DNA from: an uncultured Peptococcaceae bacterium
Lineage (GTDB): Bacteria > Bacillota > Peptococcia > Peptococcales > Peptococcaceae
Assembly: GCA_947254645.1 (NCBI GenBank)
Contig: CAMYDW010000006.1
Span: 1-64,000 of the forward strand
Reading direction: 5' to 3'
Length of the DNA stretch: 64,000 nucleotides
Shown: positions 17,153-26,506 of the stretch, one piece after another
Position numbering within the stretch: the first letter of the stretch is position 1
Layout of the letters: every line of letters starts with the position of its first letter
Program-made: the position numbers and the translations under genes
Notes under the pieces: generated by a model
Told to the model about the DNA's origin: nothing
Seen by the model: the letters and a program-made list of their open reading frames with translations, nothing else
Database searches by the model: none

Positions 17153-17482
17153 ATGCGCGTTTTTACATTTTTACTTTCTTTGCTCATTGCCTTTGGATTT
17201 ATTATCTTGAACTTCCTCGGTTTCAATAATACACTCTCTCAAACAGAATATATGTTGATTTCTGTGGTTGCTGAAATTCTTCTTAGCTTTACATTGGGGC
17301 ACTTTATCTATCGCACCTATGCCAATTACAAAAAAAGCAAACAGCTTCGCAGTGAAATCGAAGAATTAGAAGTGGCTATTGCGACCCCACCAGTGCCAGC
17401 AGAAACACCTCAAGCACCTATGGCGATGGAGCACACCACGCTCATTGAAAAGCCACAGCTAGATAACACCATGCAACACTAA
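17153..17482 (+). CDS. LapA-domain-like small membrane protein
   Basis: A 109-residue protein with two membrane helices (FTFLLSLLIAFGFIILNFLG and MLISVVAEILLSFTLGHFI), a coiled-coil-like stretch (KKSKQLRSEIEELEVAI) and a proline/alanine-rich tail. The topology fits the LapA/DUF1049 group, which functions in envelope assembly in diderms. Sequence support is moderate. AGAGGAG precedes the ATG. Confidence 0.65.
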   Translation: MRVFTFLLSLLIAFGFIILNFLGFNNTLSQTEYMLISVVAEILLSFTLGHFIYRTYANYKKSKQLRSEIEELEVAIATPPVPAETPQAPMAMEHTTLIEKPQLDNTMQH

Positions 17483-17554
17483 TCACCCAGCATCTATATG
17501 GTTTGATTCATCCACGCTATTTTTGCTCACTTAAACAAGGAATAGGTGATAACG

Positions 17555-17725
17555 ATGAAACTCAACAAATACACCCTCGCCATTGAAGAAGACGAGATTA
17601 AAGAGGTTGCACAAGCACCCAAAACAGAAGAGCTTATTGATGAACACTGGGATTCTGTTCTCAATGAGCCACCATTAGAAAATGTTGTGATTGATTTAGA
17701 GAATTTATCCAAAAAGAAGCAATAA
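17555..17725 (+). CDS. Short acidic protein of unknown function
   Basis: A 56-residue reading frame starting MKLNKYTLAIEEDEIKEV and ending LENLSKKKQ. It is acidic, lacks hydrophobic segments and resembles nothing I know. An AGGTGAT site lies just before the ATG, and a strong terminator begins at the stop codon. That placement downstream of the LapA-like gene makes translation likely. Confidence 0.6.
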   Translation: MKLNKYTLAIEEDEIKEVAQAPKTEELIDEHWDSVLNEPPLENVVIDLENLSKKKQ

Positions 17726-17757
17726 AAAAAGGACTCTCATCAGAGAGTCCTTTTTTT
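17724..17757. terminator. Bidirectional terminator between small gene and tRNA cluster
   Basis: A-run, perfect stem AGGACTCTC/GAGAGTCCT with loop ATCA, T-run. It can end the plus-strand pair of small genes and the minus-strand tRNA transcript. Confidence 0.9.
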
Positions 17758-17815
17758 ATGCCACAAATTTCAGTACAAAAAAAAGAACATCGAAGACCTC
17801 TTCGATGTTCAAGCA

Positions 17816-17888
<73 letters not shown>

Positions 17889-17891
17889 ATC

Positions 17892-17965
17892 CGACGCAGA
17901 TGGGTCTCGAACCCACGACCTCCAGCGTGACAGGCTGGCGCTCTAACCAACTGAGCTACTGCGCC
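17892..17965 (-). tRNA. tRNA-Asp (GTC)
   Basis: 74 bases; acceptor GGCGCAG/CTGCGTC with one G-U pair, discriminator G as usual for tRNA-Asp, anticodon loop CTGTCAC (anticodon GTC). CCA not encoded. Confidence 0.97.
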
Positions 17966-17967
17966 AA

Positions 17968-18040
17968 TGGACGATGACGGGCTCGAACCGCCGACCCTCT
18001 GCTTGTAAGGCAGACGCTCTCCCAACTGAGCTAATCGTCC
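17968..18040 (-). tRNA. tRNA-Val (TAC)
   Basis: 73 bases; acceptor GGACGAT/ATCGTCC, discriminator A, anticodon loop CTTACAA (anticodon TAC). Separated from tRNA-Asp by 2 bases. Confidence 0.97.
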
Positions 18041-18065
18041 AAAGAACACAATATGAAATTGTGAA

Positions 18066-18139
18066 TGACCTGTAGGGGATTCGAACCCCTGAATGTCAGC
18101 GTGAAAGGCTGATGAGTTAAGCCGCTTCTCCAACAGGCC
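18066..18139 (-). tRNA. tRNA-Glu (TTC)
   Basis: 74 bases; acceptor GGCCTGT/ACAGGTC, discriminator A, anticodon loop CTTTCAC (anticodon TTC). First gene of the cluster, about 50 bases from its promoter. Confidence 0.97.
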
Positions 18140-18190
18140 ATGGTCTATATTACTAAACCTGCCAGGGCCTCATCGCCCTACAGCTTGTTT

Positions 18191-18220
18191 AGTATATCAT
18201 ACTACCAAGAGAAACGTCAA
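18191..18220 (-). promoter_or_regulatory. tRNA cluster promoter
   Basis: Minus strand: TTGACG (18215-18220), 18-base spacer, TATACT (18191-18196). Strong vegetative-type promoter feeding Glu-Val-Asp-Phe. Confidence 0.82.
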
Positions 18221-18349
18221 ATATTTTTTCAAATATTTTTTCTTCTCTTGTGTTGCCTCTTTCAGCAACGAATGTTAGTATATCAACTAAACGCTCCCTT
18301 GTCAATCATTTTTCTTTAATTATTTTCTTTTTATTTTCAAATAGGTTTG

Positions 18350-18378
18350 TTGACAATCTTCCTAGAGCTCTTTAGGAT
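18350..18378 (+). promoter_or_regulatory. Promoter of the chromosomal MATE gene
   Basis: TTGACA (18350-18355), 17-base spacer, TAGGAT (18373-18378), followed about 36 bases later by the gene start. Confidence 0.75.
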
Positions 18379-18413
18379 AAACATACCCACCCAGCGAACG
18401 GAAGGAAAGATGT

Positions 18414-19718
18414 ATGATGAAAAACCCGACCCTTACAAAAAAATTCATGACCTATGTGTCCCTCAATATTTTCAGCATGATCGGCGTCTCCTTCTATATT
18501 TTAGCGGATACATTTTTTATCGCAAAATACGTAGGTAGTCTTGGATTAACCGCCCTTAATTTGGTCATTCCTATTTATTTTCTATTCATCAGTGCCCCTG
18601 CCATGATGCTCGGGGTCGGTGGTGCGGCACATTTTTCTATTTTTCTTGGCAATCGCCGCTTTCGAAAAGCCCTTCATTACTTCCACACCACCTTCGCCAC
18701 TGGGGTGCTCTACGGCATCGGTATTTTATTCCTTGCCTTATTGGCACGCCGCCCTATCTGTCTTGCTCTTGGCGCCGATGCCAACGCCTTCGATATGACC
18801 CTATCCTACTACACCATTCTGATGTGCTTCGCCCCTATCGCCGTTGCCAACAACATTTTGCTCCATTTTATTCGCAATGACAACAATCCAAAGCTTGCGA
18901 CCACTGCCATGATTATTAGCAATATCTGCAATGTGATTGGCGATTATATTCTATTAGAGCCGATGCATCTTGGCATCGGAGGGGCCGCTTTGGCCACAGG
19001 GATTTCTCCCATTGTCAGCTTGACGATTCAAGCCCTCCACTTTCAGAAGGAGGACATTCGGCTACACTTCTACGATTTTCACTTTATTCCGCATACGCTC
19101 CCTCGTATTCTGAAAATAGGGTTGCCCTCCTTTATCAACGATTGTGCCAGCGGACTCATCGTCTTGATATTTAATCTTACCATCTTGCGCTTAGCAGGCA
19201 ACATTGGTATAGCGGCCTATGGTGTCATTGCCAATTTCAATCTGGTTGTCATCGCCATTTTCAACGGCATCGCCATGGGTATTCAGCCACTGGCAAGCTT
19301 TGCATATGGCGCCAACGACACAACGACCCTTCGTTTTGTACGACGTCATGCCAAGGAGGTCGCCTTTGTATTAGGCGCCCTCATTTACCTGCTGAGCTTT
19401 CTATTCACAGATGCCCTTGCAGGTCTTTTCAATAGCGAAAACGATGCTTATTTTCTCAATACCGCCTTCATGGGTATTCGACTGTATTTTCTCGCTTATT
19501 TTTTCACTGGCTATAACATGGCAGAGATCAGCTATCTGGCTGCCACCGCCAATGCCCGCCACTCCACAACCCTTTCTAGTGCACGGAGCTTCATTTTGCC
19601 CCTCATGGTGGTTCCCCTCGGTGCAATTTTTCATATGCAAGGCGTCTGGCTCACCATGCCTCTTGCGGAATGCCTCACACTACTCCTTGCCCTTGTTTTA
19701 CAATACAAGCAAAAATAA
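18414..19718 (+). CDS. MATE-family multidrug efflux transporter
   Basis: A 434-residue protein with twelve predicted helices and MATE sequence features: FYILADTFFIAKYVGSLGL at the first helix pair, GVGGAAHFSIFLGNRRFRKA in the first loop, and GVIANFNLVVIAIFNGIAMG in the second half. These pumps use Na+ or H+ gradients to export cationic drugs. Two consecutive ATG codons follow a GGAAGGAAAG site; I keep the first. It is monocistronic, with its own promoter and terminator. Confidence 0.92.
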   Translation: MMKNPTLTKKFMTYVSLNIFSMIGVSFYILADTFFIAKYVGSLGLTALNLVIPIYFLFISAPAMMLGVGGAAHFSIFLGNRRFRKALHYFHTTFATGVLYGIGILFLALLARRPICLALGADANAFDMTLSYYTILMCFAPIAVANNILLHFIRNDNNPKLATTAMIISNICNVIGDYILLEPMHLGIGGAALATGISPIVSLTIQALHFQKEDIRLHFYDFHFIPHTLPRILKIGLPSFINDCASGLIVLIFNLTILRLAGNIGIAAYGVIANFNLVVIAIFNGIAMGIQPLASFAYGANDTTTLRFVRRHAKEVAFVLGALIYLLSFLFTDALAGLFNSENDAYFLNTAFMGIRLYFLAYFFTGYNMAEISYLAATANARHSTTLSSARSFILPLMVVPLGAIFHMQGVWLTMPLAECLTLLLALVLQYKQK

Positions 19719-19722
19719 ATAT

Positions 19723-19766
19723 AAAAAAAGCTAGAGCATCCATTGGTAAATGCTCTAGCTTTTTTT
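19723..19766 (+). terminator. Terminator after the chromosomal MATE gene
   Basis: Stem AAAAAAAGCTAGAGCAT with ATGCTCTAGCTTTTTT around a 10-base loop, 5 bases past the stop. The remaining 19,767-19,963 holds nothing recognisable. Confidence 0.9.
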
Positions 19767-19963
19767 ATTACTGGTGGCTATTCGACTGCTGGTAGAATCA
19801 AGACTCTTTCAACGCAAAATGCTTATCCTCGTTTACTTATTCCCTTCAAATAGCGTATCAACGATCTATTTATGGACACAAAAGTATGCTATTGTTTGAA
19901 CTTCCATCATTCCAATTTGAAGTTGATGGATTTACTACCCTTTCATATCGATAGGCTCTTTTA

Positions 19964-20614
19964 TTATCTCACGATGGTATAGGATGACATACAACGTGGG
20001 GCATCTGCTGGATCCCACACATGATTGCCGCGCATGGATTCATCACTCACTAAGCAATGTTCATACGATGGCATCAGGGTTTCTACCATCGGCACCTCGT
20101 TCACATCCAAATCACTCAAAGGACGTCCCGCTTCACCTGTACGCTTCACCGTTTGTTTATTTTCTAAAATATCAATAGTAGTATCTACATGATAGTGACG
20201 ATGATTGATATCTACCACATTCCATAGATGAATCACTGCACCTTGCTCCGCTGTCACAACACACCCTTCCAAGAGCTGACAAGGAATATTGATGCGCTTA
20301 TCCTTCAAAATCAATACCATGGCTCTTGAAATGCCGTAACTATTGGCACGCTTGTTCACCAATGCACCATAGGCGCTGATATAGTGTTTACCTTGTTCGG
20401 TATCTGGTAAAACAGGCACTTGAAAAGCACCGTCGGTGCGTAACACTTGGCGTGGATAAATAAGGTTTGTTTGCAGTAAGTTATGTGCCATACGCACCTT
20501 CTGCAGCTTTGTATCACACATCATAGCGATTTTTTTTGCATATCGGTCAACCGCTTCTGCCAACTGTTCATTTTCAGTCGCCGTTAATGCAGGTGTTTCT
20601 GAAAAATATAGCAT
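19964..20614 (-). CDS. Transglutaminase-fold protein lacking the catalytic cysteine
   Basis: A 216-residue protein whose middle resembles the bacterial transglutaminase-like core: YGALVNKRANSYGISRAMVL aligns with the helix that normally begins with the catalytic Cys, and HLWNVVDINHRHYHVDTTID carries the His and Asp of the triad. In place of the expected Cys (family pattern AxCxGxxRA) there is Ser (ANSYGISRA). It may be a pseudoenzyme or use Ser. There is no signal peptide or membrane helix, so it is cytoplasmic. Monocistronic; GGTGGAGATGA precedes the ATG. Confidence 0.7.
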   Translation of the reverse strand: MLYFSETPALTATENEQLAEAVDRYAKKIAMMCDTKLQKVRMAHNLLQTNLIYPRQVLRTDGAFQVPVLPDTEQGKHYISAYGALVNKRANSYGISRAMVLILKDKRINIPCQLLEGCVVTAEQGAVIHLWNVVDINHRHYHVDTTIDILENKQTVKRTGEAGRPLSDLDVNEVPMVETLMPSYEHCLVSDESMRGNHVWDPADAPRCMSSYTIVR

Positions 20615-20682
20615 TCATCTCCACCTCTTACGTTTTATATTTACTGTCCATTAGACATATTCTTTGCACAACATAATATAGC

Positions 20683-20722
20683 AAAAAAATAGACATCTGT
20701 AAAAGCCAGATGTCTATTTTTT
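20683..20722. terminator. Bidirectional terminator between nrdB and the transglutaminase-fold gene
   Basis: Stem ATAGACATCTG/CAGATGTCTAT with A-run and T-run flanks and loop TAAAAGC. It lies downstream of nrdB on the opposite flank and between two minus-strand genes; because nrdB stops at 20741, it ends the nrdAB transcript. Confidence 0.88.
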
Positions 20723-20740
20723 ACTTAAATTAAATTTATT

Positions 20741-21790
20741 TTATAAATCATCGACCAAAGCACTGCTTTTTGCATAAGCGGTGCTGCGGGCTTCAAAGAA
20801 ATCGGTTTTAATCATATTGGCATTGCTGTATTGACTCACCCAAGCCATGGTCGGTGGTTCTACATCATGGCCCTCATAAATACGACCAAAGCCAAGATTG
20901 TCTGCACGCAGGTTGCCAAGATATTGGATATAATCGGTGATCATCTCTTGGGTCAACCCTTCAATTTCTTCACCAATCACATAGTGTCCCCAAGCAATTT
21001 CTTGCTCGCAGCCTTCGCGAATCATTTCACGATAGATTTCAACCAATTCGTCGGTAAAGAGTTCTGGCTGTTCTTCACGCAATTCTTTAATGATGCTGCG
21101 GAACAACCACAGGTGGGTGTTTTCATCACGATTGATGTAGCGAATTTCTTGTACAGAACCCGGCATTTTATTATTTCTGCCAAGATTATAGAAGAACATG
21201 AAACCGCTATAGAAGTAAACACCTTCTAAAATATAGTTCCCCATCACAGAACGCATAAAATTAAAGACAGATGGGTCTTCTTGGAAATCATTATAAATAT
21301 CGCCAATAAACTCGTTACGACGCAATAGGTGCTCATCATTCTTCCATTGGTAAAGCACCTCTGTACGTTTTTGAGGTTCACAAATGGTGTCAAGCATATA
21401 AGAATAGCTTTGGCTATGAAGGGCTTCTTGGAAAATCTGAATAGATAGACACAGATTGACTTCATTGGCTGTGATATAGCTTGCAATATTTGGAAGATTG
21501 GCTGTTTGGATACTATCCAAGAAAATCAAGAAGCTTAAAATCTTGTCATAAGCACGACGTTCTGCTTCTGGCAAATTGGGATAATCCTTCACATCTGTAT
21601 TCATGTTGATTTCTTCTGGAATCCAGAAGTTGTTCATGGCTTGACGGTACCAACCACTTACCCATTGATACTTCATATTATTGAAGTCATTAAGGTTTGT
21701 TGTGTTGCCGCCAATCATGCGACGTGCTGCTAAATCAATGTCACCATTTGGATTAAACAGCGGTCTTTTTTCAATTTTTTCCATTCCCAC
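20741..21790 (-). CDS. nrdB: Ribonucleotide reductase class I, beta subunit
   Basis: The 349-residue radical-generating subunit. Diiron ligands are visible in FQEALHSQSYSYML, VYFYSGFMFFYNLGR and RDENTHLWLF. It pairs with NrdA to reduce ribonucleoside diphosphates aerobically. The C-terminal tail (YAKSSALVDDL) is the part that docks on NrdA. It starts 9 bases after nrdA. Confidence 0.95.
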   Translation of the reverse strand: MGMEKIEKRPLFNPNGDIDLAARRMIGGNTTNLNDFNNMKYQWVSGWYRQAMNNFWIPEEINMNTDVKDYPNLPEAERRAYDKILSFLIFLDSIQTANLPNIASYITANEVNLCLSIQIFQEALHSQSYSYMLDTICEPQKRTEVLYQWKNDEHLLRRNEFIGDIYNDFQEDPSVFNFMRSVMGNYILEGVYFYSGFMFFYNLGRNNKMPGSVQEIRYINRDENTHLWLFRSIIKELREEQPELFTDELVEIYREMIREGCEQEIAWGHYVIGEEIEGLTQEMITDYIQYLGNLRADNLGFGRIYEGHDVEPPTMAWVSQYSNANMIKTDFFEARSTAYAKSSALVDDL

Positions 21791-21799
21791 TCTCTCCTC

Positions 21800-24334
21800 T
21801 TAAGATGAACATACTTCACATTCTTCGACTTCTAAGCTCTTAGAGCGAATATAGTAGATGGTTTTTACACCACACTCCCAAGCTTGAATGTATAAATTTA
21901 AGACCTTTCTAAAGGTGTAGTCGTTGGTAATATACAAATTCATGCTTTGTGCTTGGTCAATGTGACGTTGACGAATGCCACTTGCACGCACCGAATAGCT
22001 TTGGTCAATGAGGTGCGCACTCTTATAATACCAGAAATTGTCCATGCTGAGTTCTGGCGCCACACGAGGCATCAAGCCATTTTTCTTTTCTTCTAGGAAG
22101 AAACGATTCATGATTGGGTCTACCCCTGCGCTTGTCCCAGCAATAATAGAGGTGCTAGAAGTTGGTGCTATCGCCATTAAATAACCATTGCGCAAGCCAT
22201 CCTTGGCAACCTTTTCACGCAGCTTTTGCCAGCGCTCACTGTTATAGCCTCTCTTATCAAAATAAGCCCCTGTTTGCCAATCACTGCCTTCAAAAAGACT
22301 ATACGCACCTTTTTCAGCGGCATTTTGACAGCTTGCCTTTACTGCAGCGTAGTTGATGTTTTCAAAAACCTGATCCACAAAGGCTAAATGCTCGTCACTT
22401 TCCCAAGGAATGTGATGTTTTGCCAACATGTGGTGATAGCCACTGATGCCCAAACCAATTGGACGATAACGATGATTGTTAATCTTTGCATAAGGCAATG
22501 GGAAGAAGTTTAAGTCAATGACATTATCGAGGGCACGAATGACACTGGTCACCACAGACTCAATTTCTTCGTTATTATCCACATCCATGTGCCCCAAGGA
22601 GAGGCTCGCCAAATTACATACGACAAATTCTCCTGGTTTTGTCACCGTTACAACGACTTCTTCACCGTCAATGGTTTCGACACGTTGCTCAATCTTTTCA
22701 ATCTCGCCCATATTTTGCGCAATTTCGGTACAGAGATTGGAGCAGTAAATCACGCCTTTATCGCCATTTGGATTGGCACGATTGACAATATCTCTGTTAA
22801 AGGCAAACGGTGTCCCTGTTTCTACGGCACTCTTGATAATCAAACGAATGATATCCTTAATCGGCAAAACACGCTTAGAGATACGATGGTCTGCCACACA
22901 ATCCAAATAACGTTCTGTCCATTCTTCGCCAAAGCTGTCCTCAAGACAATAGCCCTTAATGGTTTTGACCTCGTGCGGACAAAGCAAATACCAATTCCCT
23001 TCAATGTTGTCGCGTGCTTGTTGCCAGAAATAATCTGGATAACACACCGCTGGGAAAACGTCATGGGCTTTCATGCGGTCATCCCCATTGTTGGTACGAA
23101 GGGCCAAGAATTCTGGCAAGTCACGATGCCACACATCCAAATACACTGCCACGGCCCCTTGACGCACACCAAGCTGATCCACTGCAACAGCAGTATCATT
23201 TGCCAGACGAATCCAACGAATCACGCCACCAGCCGCTCCCTCGAATCCACGAATGGCAGAGCCTCTCGCACGCACCTTCCCAAAGTACAAGCCCATGCCA
23301 CCGCCAAATTTGCTGACCTTCGCAAAGTTGTCAATGCTGCGATAAATGCCATCGAGGCTATCTGGCACGGTATCAATAAAGCAACTGGAAAGCTGATGAA
23401 AAGGCTTACGTGCATTAGCCAAGGTTGGCGTAGCCATTGTCACCTTGAGCAAACTCAACATATCATAGAAACGACGTACCCACATCATACGTTCACTGCG
23501 TTCTTCGAGCATCGCCAAATGCAAGGCTATGCCAAGGTACATTTCTTGAATGCTTTCCATTGGTGTACCAGAATGGGTGCGCACAACATAACGTTTTACC
23601 AATAATTCCATCCCAGAGTAGTTGATGAGGTTGTTGCGTGTTTCATCGATATAAGTTGCCGCTTCGAGCAATTCTTCACGGTTATAATTTTGTAAAATGT
23701 AGGTACCATACAATCCTTCACCAGCAAGATATTCTACTTTTTCATAGAAATTATCAATGCCACATTCTTCCATTTCTTTTTGAAGGTTGCGTTGATACTC
23801 AAGGAAATAAATGCGTGAAGCAATAAATTCCCAACGAGGCGCTTCATTGGTTGTCAATTCCACACACGCCTTAATGAGGAAGTAAAGTCGCTCATCTAAA
23901 GTCATTTCATCTTTATAAAAAGACAAAAATTTCATGTACAAATACTCTAAACCATATACTTCATCTTTGTAATCGCGTTGAATGACTTTCAAAAGCTCAT
24001 CCATACCCTCTACATTTGGAAAACAAGAAACGATTTGTTGACGTGTACGTCTTTTTCGTTTATGGTCTTCACGATATAAGATAAAGCTTTTTACTTCTTT
24101 ATAGTAATTTTTCTCAATCAAAGTTTTTTCAACCAAGTCTTGAATGTCTTCCACATGCAATGGCGTTCCCATTTGCATGTCCCCTTTAATTGAGTCTTCA
24201 ATTAAAACAACCATTTCTTCTAATTCCGCTTCACTAATGGTTGTATCTACACTAATAAATGCACGTTCAATCACACGTGCAATTTTTGCACGATTGTACG
24301 CTTCTGTACTACCGTTACGTTTGATGATATCCAT
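21800..24334 (-). CDS. nrdA: Ribonucleotide reductase class I, alpha subunit
   Basis: An 844-residue catalytic subunit. An N-terminal ATP-cone (MDIIKRNGSTEAYNRAKIAR) gives allosteric activity control. Active-site cysteines occur in LSSCFIDTVPD, CSNLCTEIAQ and VVCNLASLSLGH, and the C-terminal redox pair is in EECEVCSS. The presence of an ATP cone and length fit class Ia. Oxygen-dependent reductase in an otherwise anaerobic gene set suggests at least microaerobic tolerance. An NrdR-like box lies just upstream. Confidence 0.95.
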   Translation of the reverse strand: MDIIKRNGSTEAYNRAKIARVIERAFISVDTTISEAELEEMVVLIEDSIKGDMQMGTPLHVEDIQDLVEKTLIEKNYYKEVKSFILYREDHKRKRRTRQQIVSCFPNVEGMDELLKVIQRDYKDEVYGLEYLYMKFLSFYKDEMTLDERLYFLIKACVELTTNEAPRWEFIASRIYFLEYQRNLQKEMEECGIDNFYEKVEYLAGEGLYGTYILQNYNREELLEAATYIDETRNNLINYSGMELLVKRYVVRTHSGTPMESIQEMYLGIALHLAMLEERSERMMWVRRFYDMLSLLKVTMATPTLANARKPFHQLSSCFIDTVPDSLDGIYRSIDNFAKVSKFGGGMGLYFGKVRARGSAIRGFEGAAGGVIRWIRLANDTAVAVDQLGVRQGAVAVYLDVWHRDLPEFLALRTNNGDDRMKAHDVFPAVCYPDYFWQQARDNIEGNWYLLCPHEVKTIKGYCLEDSFGEEWTERYLDCVADHRISKRVLPIKDIIRLIIKSAVETGTPFAFNRDIVNRANPNGDKGVIYCSNLCTEIAQNMGEIEKIEQRVETIDGEEVVVTVTKPGEFVVCNLASLSLGHMDVDNNEEIESVVTSVIRALDNVIDLNFFPLPYAKINNHRYRPIGLGISGYHHMLAKHHIPWESDEHLAFVDQVFENINYAAVKASCQNAAEKGAYSLFEGSDWQTGAYFDKRGYNSERWQKLREKVAKDGLRNGYLMAIAPTSSTSIIAGTSAGVDPIMNRFFLEEKKNGLMPRVAPELSMDNFWYYKSAHLIDQSYSVRASGIRQRHIDQAQSMNLYITNDYTFRKVLNLYIQAWECGVKTIYYIRSKSLEVEECEVCSS

Positions 24335-24380
24335 GAACTATGTGCCGCCTCCATCTTTTTATTCAAAACTATCCATTTCA

Positions 24381-24400
24381 TCATACTATATTTAGTATGA
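24381..24400. promoter_or_regulatory. NrdR-like operator upstream of nrdAB
   Basis: A 20-base palindrome with 8-bp perfect arms (TCATACTA / TAGTATGA) and spacer TATT. The inner 16 bases ATACTATATTTAGTAT match the NrdR box consensus (ACACTATATATAGTGT) at 13 of 16 positions by eye. It sits about 50 bases before the nrdA start. NrdR boxes usually come in pairs about three helical turns apart; I see no convincing second box. Confidence 0.72.
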
Positions 24401-24528
24401 ACCGTCTATATGACTCTACTTGTCTACAATATAAGCATTTTAAATAATGCCTTAATAGATAAGCTTTGAACGTCACACACGCATGGAATAAATTTTTTTA
24501 TTTCATTCATACACCATCAAGCCAAAGT

Positions 24529-24558
24529 AAAAAACGCAATCCTCAGATTGCGTTTTTT
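24529..24558 (-). terminator. Terminator of the transketolase genes
   Basis: Stem AAAAAACGCAAT/ATTGCGTTTTTT around CCTCAG, 10 bases past the stop of the C-terminal transketolase gene (minus strand). Confidence 0.92.
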
Positions 24559-24568
24559 ATTTTATTTA

Positions 24569-25504
24569 TTATTTGCGTTCAAGTACACGTTGTACCTTCG
24601 CCATAATTGCTTCTTTTGTAAGACCATATTTTGCTAATAGGTCTCCACTTTTGCCTGATTCACCAAAGGTATCTTCTACGCCAACACGTTCCATTGGCAC
24701 TGGCAATTCTTCGGACAAAACTTCAGCAACTGCACTTCCAAGACCACCATAGAGGTTGTGTTCTTCAGCAGTGACAACCGCCCCAGTTTCACGTGCCCAT
24801 TCAACGATTAATTCACGATCAATTGGTTTAATGGTGCTCATATCAATAACAGTGGAGCTGATGCCATCATCTGCCAATTGTTCTGCCGCTTCAAGAGCCA
24901 TTGCAACCATAATGCCACAAGCAATAATGGTTACATCAATCCCTTCGCGTAAAACAACCCCTTTACCAATGGTAAAACCACTATCCGCACTGGTAATTGT
25001 TGGTACAGCAGAGCGTCCTAAACGAATATAAACAGGACCATCATGTTCAGCTGCTGCAACAATGGCTTGATAAGCTTCTGGGCCATCTGCTGGCACCAAC
25101 ACTGTCATGTTAGGTAAGCCTCTCATCAAGTTGATGTCTTCGAGCATTTGGTGAGAGCCGCCATCTTCCCCAACCGTTAATCCTGCATGGGTGGCGGCAA
25201 TCTTTACATTTAAACGAGGGTAGCAAATAGAGTTACGAATTTGGTCATAGGCACGCCCTGTTGCAAAAACCGCAAAAGTGCTCGCAAAAGGAATCTTCCC
25301 TGCCGCAGCAAGCCCCGCTGCAACCCCAAGCAAATTTTGCTCAGCGATACCCATATCAAAAAAACGCTCTGGATATTTCTTTTGGAACATATTGGTTTTA
25401 GTAGATTTTGATAAATCTGCATCCAATACAACCACTTCCTCATGAACAGCACCAAGCTCCTCTAGTGCCAATCCATAAGCTTCACGTGTTGCTTGTTTTT
25501 CCAT
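24569..25504 (-). CDS. Transketolase, C-terminal subunit
   Basis: A 311-residue protein covering the pyrimidine-binding and C-terminal domains of transketolase (FDMGIAEQNLLGVAAGLAAA, THAGLTVGEDGGSHQMLEDI). It forms an active enzyme with the N-terminal subunit, transferring two-carbon ketol units in the non-oxidative pentose phosphate pathway. Split transketolases are common in clostridia and Negativicutes. The start codon follows the upstream stop by one base. DXS is excluded because the N-terminal subunit is separate and of transketolase type. Confidence 0.93.
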   Translation of the reverse strand: MEKQATREAYGLALEELGAVHEEVVVLDADLSKSTKTNMFQKKYPERFFDMGIAEQNLLGVAAGLAAAGKIPFASTFAVFATGRAYDQIRNSICYPRLNVKIAATHAGLTVGEDGGSHQMLEDINLMRGLPNMTVLVPADGPEAYQAIVAAAEHDGPVYIRLGRSAVPTITSADSGFTIGKGVVLREGIDVTIIACGIMVAMALEAAEQLADDGISSTVIDMSTIKPIDRELIVEWARETGAVVTAEEHNLYGGLGSAVAEVLSEELPVPMERVGVEDTFGESGKSGDLLAKYGLTKEAIMAKVQRVLERK

Positions 25505-25505
25505 G

Positions 25506-26336
25506 CTACGCCTCCTCTCCTAATTCTTTCAATGCTTCCGCCACTTGTTCTGCATTTGGCGCGCTACCGTGCCAACCACATTGGTCTTCCATAAAGGAAA
25601 CACCTTTCCCTTTAATGGTTTGCATCACAATCATTTGTGGCTTGTTGCTTGCTGAAGCTTTCGCATTTTTGATAGATGCAGCAATCGCTTCAAAAGAATG
25701 CCCATCGATTGTTTGAACATCCCAACCGAATGCAGCAAATTTTTCATCCACAGGGTCTACACCCATGACTTCACTGCAACGGCCATCAATTTGCAAGCCA
25801 TTATGGTCAACAAAAGCAATGAGGCGACCCAATTTATAATGAGCAGCAGCCATTGCCGCTTCCCAAACTTGCCCCTCTTGCAATTCACCATCACCTAAAA
25901 CTGCATAAACATAATTTTCTTTTTGATCAAGACGACATGCCAACGCCATCCCAACAGCCGTTGAGAATCCAGTTCCTAAAGAGCCTGTAGACATATCTAC
26001 CCCTGGCACCTTTTTCATGTCTGGATGACCTTGTAAATGACTACCAACTTGACGAAGATCCTTCAACCATGCTTTATCAAAAAATCCTCGTTCTGCTAAT
26101 GTTGCATACAACACAGGTGCTGCATGCCCCTTTGACAAAACAAATAAGTCGCGGTCAGCCATCTTTGGATTTTCTGGGTCAATGTGCATCTCTTTAAAAT
26201 AAAGATAAGTTAATAATTCCACTGCGGAAAGAGAGCCACCCGGATGTCCACTAGATGCGGCACCAATCATCTTTACGATGTCACGACGGATTTGGTTTGC
26301 CATTTTTTCTAATGCTTGCAAATCATTTGCGCTCAT
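25506..26336 (-). CDS. Transketolase, N-terminal subunit
   Basis: A 276-residue thiamine-diphosphate-binding half. The TPP motif is VLGDGELQEGQVWEA with the downstream asparagine in FVDHNGLQIDG; SSGHPGGSLSAVELLTYLYF is the typical N-terminal segment. I start at 26336 (MSANDLQ) because GAGGAGG sits 9 bases upstream; an ATG five codons earlier overlaps that site. Gene order N then C matches split transketolases in other Firmicutes. Confidence 0.93.
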   Translation of the reverse strand: MSANDLQALEKMANQIRRDIVKMIGAASSGHPGGSLSAVELLTYLYFKEMHIDPENPKMADRDLFVLSKGHAAPVLYATLAERGFFDKAWLKDLRQVGSHLQGHPDMKKVPGVDMSTGSLGTGFSTAVGMALACRLDQKENYVYAVLGDGELQEGQVWEAAMAAAHYKLGRLIAFVDHNGLQIDGRCSEVMGVDPVDEKFAAFGWDVQTIDGHSFEAIAASIKNAKASASNKPQMIVMQTIKGKGVSFMEDQCGWHGSAPNAEQVAEALKELGEEA

Positions 26337-26506
26337 AGAAAACCTCCTCACTGATACTAAAGCACCATTATCATTATAGCATGACTTATTATTTTCTCCA
26401 CCAGAAATACTAGGAAAAACAAAAAATGATAAAAATTCAATACCACCTTATAAAATCGCTATACCTTATCCATCATTTTTTCGTTAGCCCCTCCAACTTA
26501 TGATCA

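Noticed and set aside
22589..23605. Long plus-strand open frame (338 codons) opposite nrdA
   Set aside because: It lies wholly antisense to a well-conserved nrdA, has no ribosome binding site, and its translation has no family pattern; it mirrors nrdA codon bias.
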